Part shown: positions 1-10,734 of the stretch, piece after piece
Layout: each line of letters starts with the position of its first letter
Numbering within the stretch: the first letter of the stretch is position 1
NCBI GenBank assembly: GCA_025363295.1
Contig: JANYEC010000033.1
Coordinates: forward strand, 34,256-98,255
From: Akkermansiaceae bacterium
Lineage (GTDB): Bacteria > Verrucomicrobiota > Verrucomicrobiia > Verrucomicrobiales > Akkermansiaceae
Direction: 5' to 3'
DNA: 64,000 bases
The notes under the pieces: model-generated
Told to the model about the DNA's origin: nothing
Seen by the model: the letters and a program-made list of their open reading frames with translations, nothing else
Database searches by the model: none
Translations under genes and position numbers: made by a program

Positions 1-1
1 C

Positions 2-1444
2 CATCCTGCTATTGTTTCGGGGCGGGAAGTTTGGTTGATTGAAGATCCGTTATTTTTCGGCAATGACCCAAGCTGGCCAACAGCGATGCATCAGCAAAAA
101 CTAATGCTTCATCGTGCCTCAATGAAGGCCTATGCAGTTGAGCTAGAATCGTTGGGCCATCGCATCCGCTATATCGAAGTGCCCACTGGGATATCGACTG
201 ATAACGTCTCGTTGTTAGACAAAAATCTTCCGCGCGCGCTCCAACAAATCCACCTTGCCGATCCCGCCGATGACGTCTTGATGAGGCGTATCAATCGATT
301 CGCTCAAAACCGGGGGATCGAAGTGTGCGTCTATCAATCGCCCAATTTTATCAGCTCACCCGACTTTCTCGAAACTCACCTGGCCTCGCGGAAGAAGCCC
401 TTTATGGCGAAGTTCTACGAAGCCCAACGCAAGCGCCTGCACCTGCTTGTGAACGCCGATGGTTCGCCTGTCGGCGGCAAGTGGTCGTTTGATACGGAGA
501 ACCGGGCGAAACTTCCTAAAAGTCATTTACCACCGCGGGAGCCTCTCGCACGAGGCGATGATTATACTCGTGAGGCAAGAAGCTATATCACACGATTATT
601 TTCTGACAACCCGGGATCCCTAGACCACTTTCGCTGGCCGGTTACGCGAGCTGACGCAGAAGCATGGCTAGAGCAATTTATAGATGAGCGCTTGGAAAAC
701 TTTGGCCTCTATGAAGATGCGATTTCCACCGACCACGCCTATATCTATCACTCTGCCATCACCCCGGCACTCAATATCGGCCTGCTCGATCCACAAGATG
801 TGATCGACCGCGTGATGGCACGATCAGACAGAGTTCCGATGAATTCGCTGGAGGGTTTCATCCGCCAAGTGATCGGATGGCGGGAGTTCATGCATGGAAT
901 CTATCAATTCCGTGGCACTGAGATTCGGAATGGTAATTTCTGGAATTTCGAACGCCCCCTGCCGCGTTCGTTCTATGACGGAACGACCGGAATCCCACCG
1001 GTTGACCGCGTCATCCGCCAATTGCTGGATGACGGTTATTGCCACCACATTGAGCGGCTGATGGTGCTGGGAAATTTCATGTTGCTCTGTCGAATCAAGC
1101 CGGATGATGTCTATCGGTGGTTCATGGAATTGTTCGTGGATTCGTATGATTGGGTGATGGTGCCAAATGTTTATGGCATGTCCCAGTTTGCAGACGGCGG
1201 GACGTTTACGACTAAACCTTATATCTCAGGCTCTAATTATATTTTGAAAATGTCTAACGAGCCAAAGGGAGAATGGTGCCAAATATGGGACGGTCTTTTC
1301 TGGACCTTCATCGGCGATTACACCCCGTTTTTCTTGAAAAATCCGCGGCTCTCCATGATGGCGAGGAACTGGGAAAAACAGTCGCAGGAAAAAAAGGAGG
1401 CGCACCGCAGGGCTGCGGATGAATTCCTTGCTGCGTTGAAGTAG
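2..1444 (+). CDS. Deoxyribodipyrimidine photolyase-related protein, 5'-truncated by window edge
   Basis: The reading frame is open from the first bases of the window. The residues before the first possible start (a TTG at 35) already match the family, with an HPAxV...VWLIEDPLFF-like stretch, so the true start lies upstream and about 40 or more residues are missing. The visible part is about 480 residues. It resembles the photolyase-related (COG3046, FeS-BCP-like) branch of the cryptochrome/photolyase superfamily: an N-terminal Rossmann-like part followed by a helical FAD-binding part containing GWREFMHGIY and a C-terminal region with tryptophan-rich VMVPNVYGMSQFADGG. Members are flavoproteins that repair UV lesions, some with a 4Fe-4S cluster. 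The repair substrate cannot be told from sequence alone. Confidence 0.85.
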   Translation, partial: HPAIVSGREVWLIEDPLFFGNDPSWPTAMHQQKLMLHRASMKAYAVELESLGHRIRYIEVPTGISTDNVSLLDKNLPRALQQIHLADPADDVLMRRINRFAQNRGIEVCVYQSPNFISSPDFLETHLASRKKPFMAKFYEAQRKRLHLLVNADGSPVGGKWSFDTENRAKLPKSHLPPREPLARGDDYTREARSYITRLFSDNPGSLDHFRWPVTRADAEAWLEQFIDERLENFGLYEDAISTDHAYIYHSAITPALNIGLLDPQDVIDRVMARSDRVPMNSLEGFIRQVIGWREFMHGIYQFRGTEIRNGNFWNFERPLPRSFYDGTTGIPPVDRVIRQLLDDGYCHHIERLMVLGNFMLLCRIKPDDVYRWFMELFVDSYDWVMVPNVYGMSQFADGGTFTTKPYISGSNYILKMSNEPKGEWCQIWDGLFWTFIGDYTPFFLKNPRLSMMARNWEKQSQEKKEAHRRAADEFLAALK

Positions 1445-1555
1445 CAGCATGGAAAATGCGCGCTCCGGAAGTTTTCCAAAACCCACAAAATTTTCCAGCG
1501 GCATGCATTCCAATTGCCATCTGCCGAATCGCGGTAAGATTCCGCTTGAGAAAAA

Positions 1556-1837
1556 ATGACCACCACCCACGAGTCCCAAGCCATCGAAGTCGAAGTTCTG
1601 GAGATTGATGGCGCAGTCCCATTGGCAAAACCCGAATCTGCCCGGGATTCCCAAACGCGCCAACCCTGGCAAAATTGGCAGGGCCGCGTCCGCCAGCTCG
1701 ACAGCCGTTGGTGGCCGCTATGGGTTGTTCTGGGCGTGATCGCGGTGGTTTTGCTCCTGACTGTGGGTGTTTTCCTCGGGATCATTTTTCTGATTTTCAG
1801 CATCCTCCGGGGATTCATCCGAGCTCTGATTGGCTGA
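1556..1837 (+). CDS. Small single-pass membrane protein of unknown function
   Basis: A 93-residue protein. The first 50 residues are hydrophilic and slightly acidic. They are followed by a strongly hydrophobic stretch (about residues 58-85, starting WWPLWVVLGVIAVVLLL) that can cross the membrane one or two times, ending in a short basic tail (RGFIRALIG). I recognise no named family. The ATG at 1556 follows an A-rich run. The stop lies about 50 bp before the fabG start, so the two may be cotranscribed. The coding call rests on uninterrupted frame, codon use like its neighbours and the clear membrane segment. Confidence 0.6.
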   Translation: MTTTHESQAIEVEVLEIDGAVPLAKPESARDSQTRQPWQNWQGRVRQLDSRWWPLWVVLGVIAVVLLLTVGVFLGIIFLIFSILRGFIRALIG

Positions 1838-1886
1838 ATGGATCGCTGCATTGACAGCGCCCCCGTCCTCCTACCACCCTCCGCGC

Positions 1887-2633
1887 ATGTCACTCTTCGC
1901 CAATAAAGTCGCCGTTGTCACTGGAGGTGGCCGCGGAATCGGTCAGGAAATTGCCCGCGCGCTCGCCGCCGAGGGAGCGAAAGTTGCCGTCGTCAGTCGC
2001 AGTGCCCCGAGCTGTGGAAAAGCGGCGGAGGAAATTAACGCGATATTTCCCGGATCTGCGACTGCCTATGCGGTGGATGTGGCCGACCATGCCGCCGTGC
2101 AGGAGCTGGCAAAAAAAATTGGGGATGAACTCGGTGCGGTGAATATTCTAATTAATAATGCCGGCGTCACCCGCGATGGACTGCTGATGCGGATGAAAGA
2201 GGAAGATTGGGACACCGTGCTCGATACCAATTTGAAGGGTGCATTCAACACGGTGAAGGCGTTCATGCGCCCCTTAATGAAAGCCGAAGATCCACGCATC
2301 ATCAACATTGCTTCAGTCATCGGCCTAATCGGAAACGCGGGACAAACAAACTACTCCGCCAGCAAGGCCGGCCTCATCGGTTTCACCAAAGCTGTCGCCC
2401 GCGAACTCGCCGGACGCAGTGTCACTTGCAATGCCGTAGCTCCGGGCTTCATCACTACCGACATGACTGAGGACCTTCCACAAGCAGTCAAAGACGCGGT
2501 GATCGCAAAAATACCGTTAGCCACGTTTGGCGAAATCAAAGACATCGCAGCCACTGTGGTTTTTCTAGCAAGCCCCGCCGCCCGTTACATCACGGGGCAA
2601 GTGATCGCCGTGGATGGTGGAATGACGATGTGA
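1887..2633 (+). CDS. fabG: 3-oxoacyl-[acyl-carrier-protein] reductase
   Basis: A 248-residue short-chain dehydrogenase that reduces 3-oxoacyl-ACP with NADPH in fatty-acid elongation (cytoplasm). It shows the cofactor-binding TGGGRGIG (residues 12-19), NNAG, the catalytic serine at about residue 143 in IINIASVIG, and YSASK (Y156, K160). The C-terminal VAPGFITTDMTEDLP and TGQVIAVDGGMTM are typical of FabG rather than other SDRs. I chose the ATG at 1887 because the family begins MSLF-NKVAVVTGG. The frame continues upstream to a TTG at 1830, but that overlaps the previous gene and adds residues not expected in FabG. No acpP or other fab gene is adjacent. Confidence 0.93.
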   Translation: MSLFANKVAVVTGGGRGIGQEIARALAAEGAKVAVVSRSAPSCGKAAEEINAIFPGSATAYAVDVADHAAVQELAKKIGDELGAVNILINNAGVTRDGLLMRMKEEDWDTVLDTNLKGAFNTVKAFMRPLMKAEDPRIINIASVIGLIGNAGQTNYSASKAGLIGFTKAVARELAGRSVTCNAVAPGFITTDMTEDLPQAVKDAVIAKIPLATFGEIKDIAATVVFLASPAARYITGQVIAVDGGMTM

Positions 2634-2713
2634 ATCACCACGCGCTCAATCTCTAATTGAAAATTTGAAAGGCTAATCATTTTTGTTAGCATATTATATT
2701 TGAAGTTTAAATC

Positions 2714-3199
2714 ATGATAGAACTCGTCTTATTGCGGCATGGCAAAGCGGAGAACTTCAATGTTGAAGGCGACTTCTCACGCAACCTTGTCGAAAAAGGC
2801 CGAGAACAGGCGCGCCGGGCAGCGCGAAATTTGAAAGGTGCCGGGCTGCTTCCCGATATTGTCCTCACCAGTCCGTTGATCCGCGCACGCCAGACGGCAG
2901 ATGAGTTTTGTCTAGCAGCGGAGATTCCAGGAGCCGTGATCCAAGGATGGCTTGCGTCCGGCATGTCGCCCCAAACGGCGATGACAGAACTGTCGGCGTT
3001 CCGCGATTTCAAACGGATCGCAATCGTCGGCCATGAACCGGATTTCTCTCTCCTCGTCGAGTGGATCCTTGGCGTCACGGGCGGTGGAGTGGAACTCAAA
3101 AAAGGTGCCATCGCCTGCCTCAGAATCACGCCACCCCAGCGTTTTGGAAGTCTCGTGTATCTCGTGCCCCCAAAGCTGGCCGGGGAAGTCGAGCTGTAA
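2714..3199 (+). CDS. sixA: SixA-type phosphohistidine phosphatase
   Basis: A 161-residue histidine-phosphatase-superfamily protein. The catalytic RHG motif is at residues 8-10 ([10 protein letters not shown]) and the second histidine is in IVGHEPDFS. The length fits SixA, which removes phosphate from histidine in phosphotransfer proteins, better than the longer phosphoglycerate mutases. The 80-bp upstream gap after fabG is AT-rich (contains TATTAT and TATATT), so the gene probably has its own promoter. A parA gene follows 104 bp downstream. The in vivo target cannot be read from this window. Confidence 0.8.
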   Translation: MIELVLLRHGKAENFNVEGDFSRNLVEKGREQARRAARNLKGAGLLPDIVLTSPLIRARQTADEFCLAAEIPGAVIQGWLASGMSPQTAMTELSAFRDFKRIAIVGHEPDFSLLVEWILGVTGGGVELKKGAIACLRITPPQRFGSLVYLVPPKLAGEVEL

Positions 3200-3303
3200 G
3201 GGCTGATGGTAGAACCCCGGATTTCAAAACGATCTGCGGTTTTGATTGCCAGCACGGCGGTCTCTCGAAAGAGTTTCGTTGTGGAAGATCTTATTTACCC
3301 AGC

Positions 3304-4098
3304 ATGAAAGTCGTTGCCATCGCCAATCAAAAAGGCGGCGTGGGAAAAACCACGACCGCTTTGAATCTTTCCGCAGCCCTCGCCCTGCGCGGACAACGAG
3401 TGCTTTTGGTGGACCTTGACCCGCAGGCAAACTGCACCAGTGGCCTTGGAATTGAGCCGCCAGATGGCTGCAGCATGTATCCGGTCTTGCTAGGTGAAAA
3501 AACGGTGTCCCAGCAAATCATGCCGACGGGTCGCGAAAATCTCTCTTTGGTTCCTTCCGAAATGGACCTCGCCGGAGTAGAGATCGAGCTTGCCCGCAGC
3601 GATGACCACCTCACCCGCTTGAGAAATATCCTCCAGGGGCTCAAGCCGAATGATCTTTTCGAATATTGTATCTTAGACACCCCGCCCTCGCTCGGTGTCC
3701 TCATGACTTCCGCATTGGCGGCGGCCGATGAAATTTTGATTCCCCTCCAATGTGAATGGTTCGGACTCGAAGGATTAGCAAAAATCGTGCATGTCATTGA
3801 CCAAATCCGTGGCTCCGATGCCAATCCGGGCATCCGCCTTGAGGGGATTGCGATGACGATGTATGATGGTCGCACCCTTCTCTCGCGGCAAGTGGTGGAG
3901 GAAGTTTCAAAATACTTTCCCGACCAGATGTATCACACGATGATTCCCCGGACGATCCGCATCGGGGAAGCGCCGAGTCACGGGAAAAGCATTTTTGAGC
4001 ATGATCCCAATGGGCTCGGGGCACAGGCTTACGGGGCCTTAGCGGATGAATTCCTGACCCGTCACGCGGTTTGCGGCCCCTTGCTCGCGGGAGGATGA
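3304..4098 (+). CDS. parA: ParA/Soj-family chromosome-partitioning ATPase
   Basis: A 264-residue ATPase with the deviant Walker A motif KGGVGKTT (residues 10-17), [15 protein letters not shown] (switch I / A') and [13 protein letters not shown] (Walker B). This is full length for Soj-type ParA without an N-terminal DNA-binding extension. ParA proteins bind non-specific DNA in the ATP state and position chromosomes or large complexes with a ParB partner. No parB follows within the window: 270 bp of non-coding DNA and then mreB come next. The ATG at 3304 gives the canonical [17 protein letters not shown] start; the frame extends further upstream only by overlapping sixA. Confidence 0.9.
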   Translation: MKVVAIANQKGGVGKTTTALNLSAALALRGQRVLLVDLDPQANCTSGLGIEPPDGCSMYPVLLGEKTVSQQIMPTGRENLSLVPSEMDLAGVEIELARSDDHLTRLRNILQGLKPNDLFEYCILDTPPSLGVLMTSALAAADEILIPLQCEWFGLEGLAKIVHVIDQIRGSDANPGIRLEGIAMTMYDGRTLLSRQVVEEVSKYFPDQMYHTMIPRTIRIGEAPSHGKSIFEHDPNGLGAQAYGALADEFLTRHAVCGPLLAGG

Positions 4099-5397
<1,299 letters not shown>

Positions 5398-5424
5398 GCG
5401 GAACTTAACTGACTCACTCCGGCC

Positions 5425-6240
5425 ATGAAGCCGCTCAATCTAATCGCCTTGCTGCTTTTCCTCGGAGGGGTCGTGTGGACATTCACGCGGAGTGACCGCG
5501 CCGTCCGTGAAATTCAGGACTACTACTTTGCCTCCATGGCGCCGTTCTTGAAGTCCGGATCTGCCATGGAAACCCAAGCCCGAAAATTTCTCGACGAGAC
5601 GCGCCACTCAAAAGAATTGGAAGTCGAGTTAGACACCACTCGCAAGGAACTTGGGAAATTGCAAATCATCGAATCCCGCTTCCGTGGACTCGAAGCGGAG
5701 AATGAAACTCTCCGGCACGCACTGAATTTCAAGAAAGCAACTCACTTTGTCGTCGTGCCTGCGCAAGTAATCCGTCGACACCCGACGACTTGGTGGCAGA
5801 CGGTGGACATCGACGCGGGTGAGGACAAGGGCATCGGCACTCAGCTTGCCGTTTTATCTAACGATGGATTGGTTGGGAAAATTGACCGTCCAGATAAGGG
5901 CCGATCCTCCGTGATTCTTCTAACTGATGAGAAATGCCAAGTATCCGCACGGGTTGAAGGATCTCCTGAAGTCGGCATCCTCAGCGGCCAGCGTGGGCAT
6001 TTTGTTGGCAACCCATTGTTACGTCTGAAATTTCTATCAACCGAAGCATCGCTGCACCAAGGGCAGCGGGTCTTCACAACGGGCCGGGGAGGTATCTTCC
6101 AGCCTAACATTCTATTAGGAACCGTTGAGTCCGTCGAAAAAGGCGCTCTGGATTCCGAAGCTCTCGTCCGACCATCGGTGAACTTCGCGGATCTAGGAAC
6201 GGTTTTCGTCGTGCTTTCCGCCGATCCCAACCGCCCGTGA
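5425..6240 (+). CDS. mreC: Rod-shape-determining protein MreC
   Basis: A 271-residue protein with one N-terminal membrane segment (about residues 4-20, LNLIALLLFLGGVVWTF), a coiled-coil region (about 45-105, rich in E/L/R heptads) and the two beta-barrel periplasmic domains of MreC. Matching segments include VVPAQVIRRHPTTWWQTVDID, GLVGKI and FTTGRGGIFQPNILLGTV. It links MreB filaments to the periplasmic PBP2 machinery. It starts 27 bp after mreB and overlaps the next gene by 4 bp (GTGA), consistent with translational coupling. Confidence 0.93.
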   Translation: MKPLNLIALLLFLGGVVWTFTRSDRAVREIQDYYFASMAPFLKSGSAMETQARKFLDETRHSKELEVELDTTRKELGKLQIIESRFRGLEAENETLRHALNFKKATHFVVVPAQVIRRHPTTWWQTVDIDAGEDKGIGTQLAVLSNDGLVGKIDRPDKGRSSVILLTDEKCQVSARVEGSPEVGILSGQRGHFVGNPLLRLKFLSTEASLHQGQRVFTTGRGGIFQPNILLGTVESVEKGALDSEALVRPSVNFADLGTVFVVLSADPNRP

Positions 6241-6821
6241 TCCGATACTCGTTCATCACCATTTTACTCCTGCTTGCCTCGTTTGTGGTGCAACAGTTTT
6301 TACCCGCGTTCACCGGGCTTCATGATTCTCGGATTCTTCTGGTACAACTTGTCTTCCTTTGCTCCGCGGTCACCGTCGGGCAACCCACCATGTTGCTCCT
6401 TGCCTTTATCGGCGGATTTTTATGGGACGCACATTGTGTGTTAGGACCGCATGGCGGCGAAGCATCGGTTTACTCACAACAGGTTGAATCCATACGTTTC
6501 GGTTATTCGACGCTACTTTTCGCCGCAATGGGATTTCTCATGCAGGGAATTCAACCGCTTTTCAAACAAGGGAAATGGCACTTCTCCGCATTTCTATCAG
6601 GAGTCGCGATCTTTCTCTATTTGTCTGCCGAGTATGCCATTATCAACTTCGTTCGCGGTGACTTTGTTCTATCAAAGTCCACCGTGCTGCAAATGGCTTT
6701 CACCTCCCTACTGACCATGCTTTTTTCTCCTTTTGTCTTCTGGCTGCTTTTCCATATCGCAAGCGTCTGTGACCATTCAATCAACCCTGAAGCCGGACGA
6801 AAAAACCGCCGTCTTGCCTAA
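6237..6821 (+). CDS. mreD: MreD-like rod-shape membrane protein
   Basis: A 194-residue very hydrophobic protein with about five predicted transmembrane stretches, starting on a GTG that overlaps the mreC stop (GTGA). The position between mreC and the PBP2 gene, the size and the topology identify MreD, whose sequence is poorly conserved. It contains FIGGFLWDAHCVLGPHG, comparable to the conserved GxxxD region of MreD. The protein lacks soluble domains and is presumed to sit in the inner-membrane elongasome. Confidence 0.8.
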   Translation: MIRYSFITILLLLASFVVQQFLPAFTGLHDSRILLVQLVFLCSAVTVGQPTMLLLAFIGGFLWDAHCVLGPHGGEASVYSQQVESIRFGYSTLLFAAMGFLMQGIQPLFKQGKWHFSAFLSGVAIFLYLSAEYAIINFVRGDFVLSKSTVLQMAFTSLLTMLFSPFVFWLLFHIASVCDHSINPEAGRKNRRLA

Positions 6822-6827
6822 CTTAGT

Positions 6828-9047
6828 ATGGAACCCAGCTACCGGCTTCGACTCTACCTTCTAACCGCCCTTGTGCTGGTTGGCTTTGGTGCGTTGCTAA
6901 ACCGCTTGCACGAATTCCAAATCGTTCAGCGGGAGAGGTTTCTTGAACAGGTCCCCGGGAACCGCACCGTCACCGTTCGAGAACCCGGCATTCGTGGCGA
7001 AATCACTGACCGCAACGGCATCACCCTTGCCCGTAACCTCCGAAACTACGAAGTCTCCTTTAACCTCGATGAAATACGCCAAGCGTATCTCTCACAACAC
7101 GTGGAAGATCCCACAATCCAACGCCTAACAAAAGAGGATGGGCTCACGCGCAAACGCTCGGAGAAAGACATCGTCACGATTGTCAACGAAGGCACCATCG
7201 AACGATTGAGAAAACTAGGGCTCGCGAAAAACTACAAAGCCGGCGACCTGCGCGCCCATTTCCTAACTCATGGAGGACTCATTCCGTTCAGTTATCGGGC
7301 GGATCTAACTTACGGAGATTTCGCGCGTTTTGCAGAGCACAACTTGGATCTGCCCGGAGTTTATTTGAGTATCCGCCCGCAGCGGCAGTATCCATTCGGA
7401 GCGCTTGCCAGCCATGTTCTCGGTTACATGAAGCAATGGGAAAAGGCAGACATACCAGAGAGCGCCACGCGGAAATTCAATCATTACATCGGAGACGATA
7501 AAGGAATCGCAGGTGTGGAGGCATCCATGGATAGCATCCTCCAAGGCCCTGAAGGACAGAAGACCATTGTAAAGGATGAAAAGGGGCGCACCATTCGAAT
7601 GTCCGATTATACCAAGCCCGGCATTGGTGCAAAGCTCCAACTAACCATTGATGCACGCGCTCAATATCTATTAGAGTATGCCTTGCATTTCGCGGGGAGA
7701 GCAGCGGGTGTCGTGATGGATGTGAATACAGGAGAGGTTCTCGCCATGGCTTCGATCCCGGATTATAACCCAAATGATTTCATTCCTAGTATTTCCCAAA
7801 AACGCTGGGACGGCTATCGGGCAAATGCACAACTCGCGCCATTTACCAACCGTGCCATTTCCGAATTCACGCCCGGGTCCACCATGAAAATTCCCACAGC
7901 CATTGCAGGTTGTCTAGCAGGAATGGGTTCTCGCATCTTCTCTTGTGATGGTTATGTGACTTATGGAAATTCGAAGGTCGGCTGCTGGATCTGGAACATG
8001 CACAAGGGCAGCCATGGCTCGCAAAACCTGTCGCAAGCGATTCAACATTCATGTAACCCGTATTTCAACAAACTGGCTAACACCATCGGAGCGAAGGCCA
8101 TGGTAGAGGGTTGCCAGTTAGTTGGAATCGGCAAACGCACGGGCATTGAACTCCCTAAAGAAGACGCAGGAATTCTCCCAGGTAGCAGGGCCTGGCGTAC
8201 GTCGAAACCGAACGAGCCGATGACACCCGCGCTCACTGCTTTCCTTTCCATCGGCCAGGGAGATACCCTCGCGACCCCGCTCCAGATCTGTGCTGTTGCG
8301 GCAACCATTGCTAACGGAGGGAAATACTACAAACCGCGCATCGTAAAAAAGGCGGTCGGTGAAGACGGTGAACTCGTCATTGGCGATGTTCCGAAACTCG
8401 AAGTCGATCTTACGCAAGCTGGCGTCAAGGCAGCCGACATTGAACTCATCCGCAAAGGCATGCGAATGTCCGCAAATGAACCGGGCGGAACTTCTGGGAA
8501 AGTTAAATTACCTAACATCGTCGTCGCAGCGAAAAGCGGGACTGCCCAGACAGTCGATAATGGCAAAAAATCCAATAACTCTTGGATCATGAGTTTCGCC
8601 CCCTATGACAAGCCGAAATACGCAATATGCGTGCTCGTCCAAAACGGTGGCGCCGGTGGGGGCGTTTGTGGCCCACTTGTGAATCTCGTCTACCGAGGGC
8701 TTTTCGCACAAGATCGTGGTGTTAGGCTTCCTCTTAAACCACAAATCGAAGTTCCCGGAAACACCAATCGTTTTGAAAAATCAATCGACATCCCCGCTGA
8801 GGCCATCGCTGCGGTGGAAGCAGGCGATACAACTCCGGCACCAGAAGCCATCGCCGCTGCCGCCGCATCCATCTCTCCAACTGCCGGGGGAGCCGATGAC
8901 GGGGAAACCGGCGATGAGGCCGGCGACAACCTCCCCACCTCGATTCAGCCTGCTCCTTCTGGCGTTACTCCAGCACCTACCATCACTCCAGAGGTGGATG
9001 CCGAGGGTTCGGTGATTCCGAAAGCCCTGCCGGTCCCAGAAAACTAA
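6828..9047 (+). CDS. mrdA: Penicillin-binding protein 2 (elongasome transpeptidase)
   Basis: A 739-residue class B PBP: N-terminal membrane anchor (about residues 7-23), dimerisation domain with REPGIRGEITDRNG, then the transpeptidase domain. The catalytic serine motif STMK starts at S351, the second motif is SCN at 408-410, and KSGT is at 569-572. It cross-links peptidoglycan during side-wall growth. It starts 6 bp after mreD. The C-terminal roughly 90 residues are a low-complexity Pro/Ala/Glu-rich tail (APEAIAAAAASISPTAGG-like) that most PBP2 proteins lack and that is presumably periplasmic. No rodA gene follows in this window. Confidence 0.94.
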   Translation: MEPSYRLRLYLLTALVLVGFGALLNRLHEFQIVQRERFLEQVPGNRTVTVREPGIRGEITDRNGITLARNLRNYEVSFNLDEIRQAYLSQHVEDPTIQRLTKEDGLTRKRSEKDIVTIVNEGTIERLRKLGLAKNYKAGDLRAHFLTHGGLIPFSYRADLTYGDFARFAEHNLDLPGVYLSIRPQRQYPFGALASHVLGYMKQWEKADIPESATRKFNHYIGDDKGIAGVEASMDSILQGPEGQKTIVKDEKGRTIRMSDYTKPGIGAKLQLTIDARAQYLLEYALHFAGRAAGVVMDVNTGEVLAMASIPDYNPNDFIPSISQKRWDGYRANAQLAPFTNRAISEFTPGSTMKIPTAIAGCLAGMGSRIFSCDGYVTYGNSKVGCWIWNMHKGSHGSQNLSQAIQHSCNPYFNKLANTIGAKAMVEGCQLVGIGKRTGIELPKEDAGILPGSRAWRTSKPNEPMTPALTAFLSIGQGDTLATPLQICAVAATIANGGKYYKPRIVKKAVGEDGELVIGDVPKLEVDLTQAGVKAADIELIRKGMRMSANEPGGTSGKVKLPNIVVAAKSGTAQTVDNGKKSNNSWIMSFAPYDKPKYAICVLVQNGGAGGGVCGPLVNLVYRGLFAQDRGVRLPLKPQIEVPGNTNRFEKSIDIPAEAIAAVEAGDTTPAPEAIAAAAASISPTAGGADDGETGDEAGDNLPTSIQPAPSGVTPAPTITPEVDAEGSVIPKALPVPEN

Positions 9048-9100
9048 CATTTAACACTCATTTCACCCACTAACTCATTTCCCAACAATTACTTAATATC

Positions 9101-10696
9101 ATGATCCAACATATCAAAAGACTCCTCGGCATCGGCAAACCGGACCCATCACGCGGCAACAGCATCGTCGTCAACGTCGAAAAACTCGAACGCCGTGTCG
9201 CACTTCTCGAAGACGGCGTGCTCGAAGAATACACCGTCGAGCGAGAGGGTGATCAAAACATCGTCGGCGGCATTTTCAAAGGACGCGTCAAAAACATCGA
9301 ACCCGGACTCAAAGCGATGTTTGTCGATATCGGTCTCGATAAAAACGCCTTCCTCCACTTCTGGGATGCCATCCCCGCCGCCCTCGACGGCGGCTTGGAG
9401 GAGATCCAGCGCGAAGGCAGCAACCGGAAAAAACAGCAGAAAAAGATTACCTCCAAAGACATCCCTGACATCTATCCGATTGGGTCGGAAATCGTGATCC
9501 AAGTTTCCAAAGGTCCGATCGGCACCAAGGGACCACGTGTCACGACTAACATCTCGCTTGCCGGACGTTACCTTGTGCTGATGCCCTTCACCGAGCAATT
9601 CGGAATTTCCCGCAAAATCGAAGATCCAAAGGAACGCGCCCGCCTGCGCAAAATTGTCCAGAATCTCTCAGTTCCAGAAGGTATGGGCATCATCATGCGT
9701 ACCATCGCTCAAGGCACACGCGCCCGCCATTTTGTCCGCGATCTCGCGATGCTGCTAGAGCAATGGGATGAAATCGAAGCACGCCGCGCGAATAATCAAG
9801 CGCCCGTTTGTATCTTCCAAGAACCTGGCCTCATCGAGCGCACCGCCCGCGATTTTCTCACCGATGAAATCGACCAAGTGATGTGCGACGACGCAGAAAC
9901 CACGGAGATGATTCGCAACATCGCGGGGAAAATTTCTCGTCGCGCAAAACGCCGCGTCCACTACATGCCCTCCTCCGCTGGCCAGCCGATTTTCGAACGC
10001 ATTCACATTCAAAAGCAAATCGACGAAGCCTTCTCCCGCCAGGTTTGGCTCCCTTGCGGCGGCTACATCGTTATCGACGAAACCGAGGCCCTCATCGCCA
10101 TCGACGTCAACACCGGTCGCAACCGTGGCTCCAAAGATGTCGATAAGATGATTTTAGAAACTAACGTCGAGGCTGCCGTCGAAGTGGCCCGTCAACTCCG
10201 TCTGCGCAACATCGGTGGGCTGGTCGTGATCGACCTCATTGACATGCGCCACCGCAAGGACCAACAGACGGTCTATAAAGCCATCAAAGACCGTCTCAAA
10301 AAGGACAAGGCAAAGACGCAAGTGCTCCAGATTTCTCCTATCGGTCTGATGGAGATGACCCGTCAGCGCCTTAATGAATCGTTGCGAGATTCGATGTATG
10401 AGCCATGTCCCTATTGCCAAGGCCGCGCGCGAGTGAAAACCCCAATGACCATGTCCGTGGAAATCCAGCGCCGTCTCAACACCGTCATTCAAAAACATCA
10501 TGACACCGTCGGCGACATTATCGTGATCGTGAACAGCGATGTCCTCAACCGTTTCAAAAGCGAAGACGCCAAGCTCCTTCACGAGCTTGAACGCTCGCAC
10601 TCCGGCCGCCTGATCTTTCGCTCCGATCCGACCCTCAATCGCGAGCGCTTCGCCATCGTTGATGCGACTACCGAAAAAACCATCGATCAAGGCTAA
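9101..10696 (+). CDS. rng: Ribonuclease E/G family endoribonuclease
   Basis: A 531-residue RNase G-type protein. The S1 domain lies at about residues 45-140 (GGIFKGRVKNIEPGLKAMFVDIG), followed by the RNase H-like/DNase I-like catalytic core with IDVNTGRN and IGGLVVIDLIDM (metal-binding aspartates), and the zinc-link cysteines in CPYCQGRA. An insertion of about 20 Lys/Arg/Gln-rich residues (GSNRKKQQKK) interrupts the S1 domain, a known RNase E/G position. It lacks the long C-terminal scaffold of E. coli RNase E. It processes 16S rRNA 5' ends and mRNA. Its position after mrdA mirrors the mre-rng linkage of other bacteria. Confidence 0.92.
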   Translation: MIQHIKRLLGIGKPDPSRGNSIVVNVEKLERRVALLEDGVLEEYTVEREGDQNIVGGIFKGRVKNIEPGLKAMFVDIGLDKNAFLHFWDAIPAALDGGLEEIQREGSNRKKQQKKITSKDIPDIYPIGSEIVIQVSKGPIGTKGPRVTTNISLAGRYLVLMPFTEQFGISRKIEDPKERARLRKIVQNLSVPEGMGIIMRTIAQGTRARHFVRDLAMLLEQWDEIEARRANNQAPVCIFQEPGLIERTARDFLTDEIDQVMCDDAETTEMIRNIAGKISRRAKRRVHYMPSSAGQPIFERIHIQKQIDEAFSRQVWLPCGGYIVIDETEALIAIDVNTGRNRGSKDVDKMILETNVEAAVEVARQLRLRNIGGLVVIDLIDMRHRKDQQTVYKAIKDRLKKDKAKTQVLQISPIGLMEMTRQRLNESLRDSMYEPCPYCQGRARVKTPMTMSVEIQRRLNTVIQKHHDTVGDIIVIVNSDVLNRFKSEDAKLLHELERSHSGRLIFRSDPTLNRERFAIVDATTEKTIDQG

Positions 10697-10734
10697 TTGC
10701 GTATTTAAGTGCTTAGTCGCTACTCTTTAATACG

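Noticed and set aside
1226-1893. Overlapping minus-strand readings around the photolyase end and small membrane protein
   Set aside because: Low-complexity, basic translations without homology signs, overlapping a better-supported plus-strand gene.
10154-10690. 178-residue reading antisense to rng
   Set aside because: No domain features, and it lies opposite the strongly conserved RNase G catalytic core.
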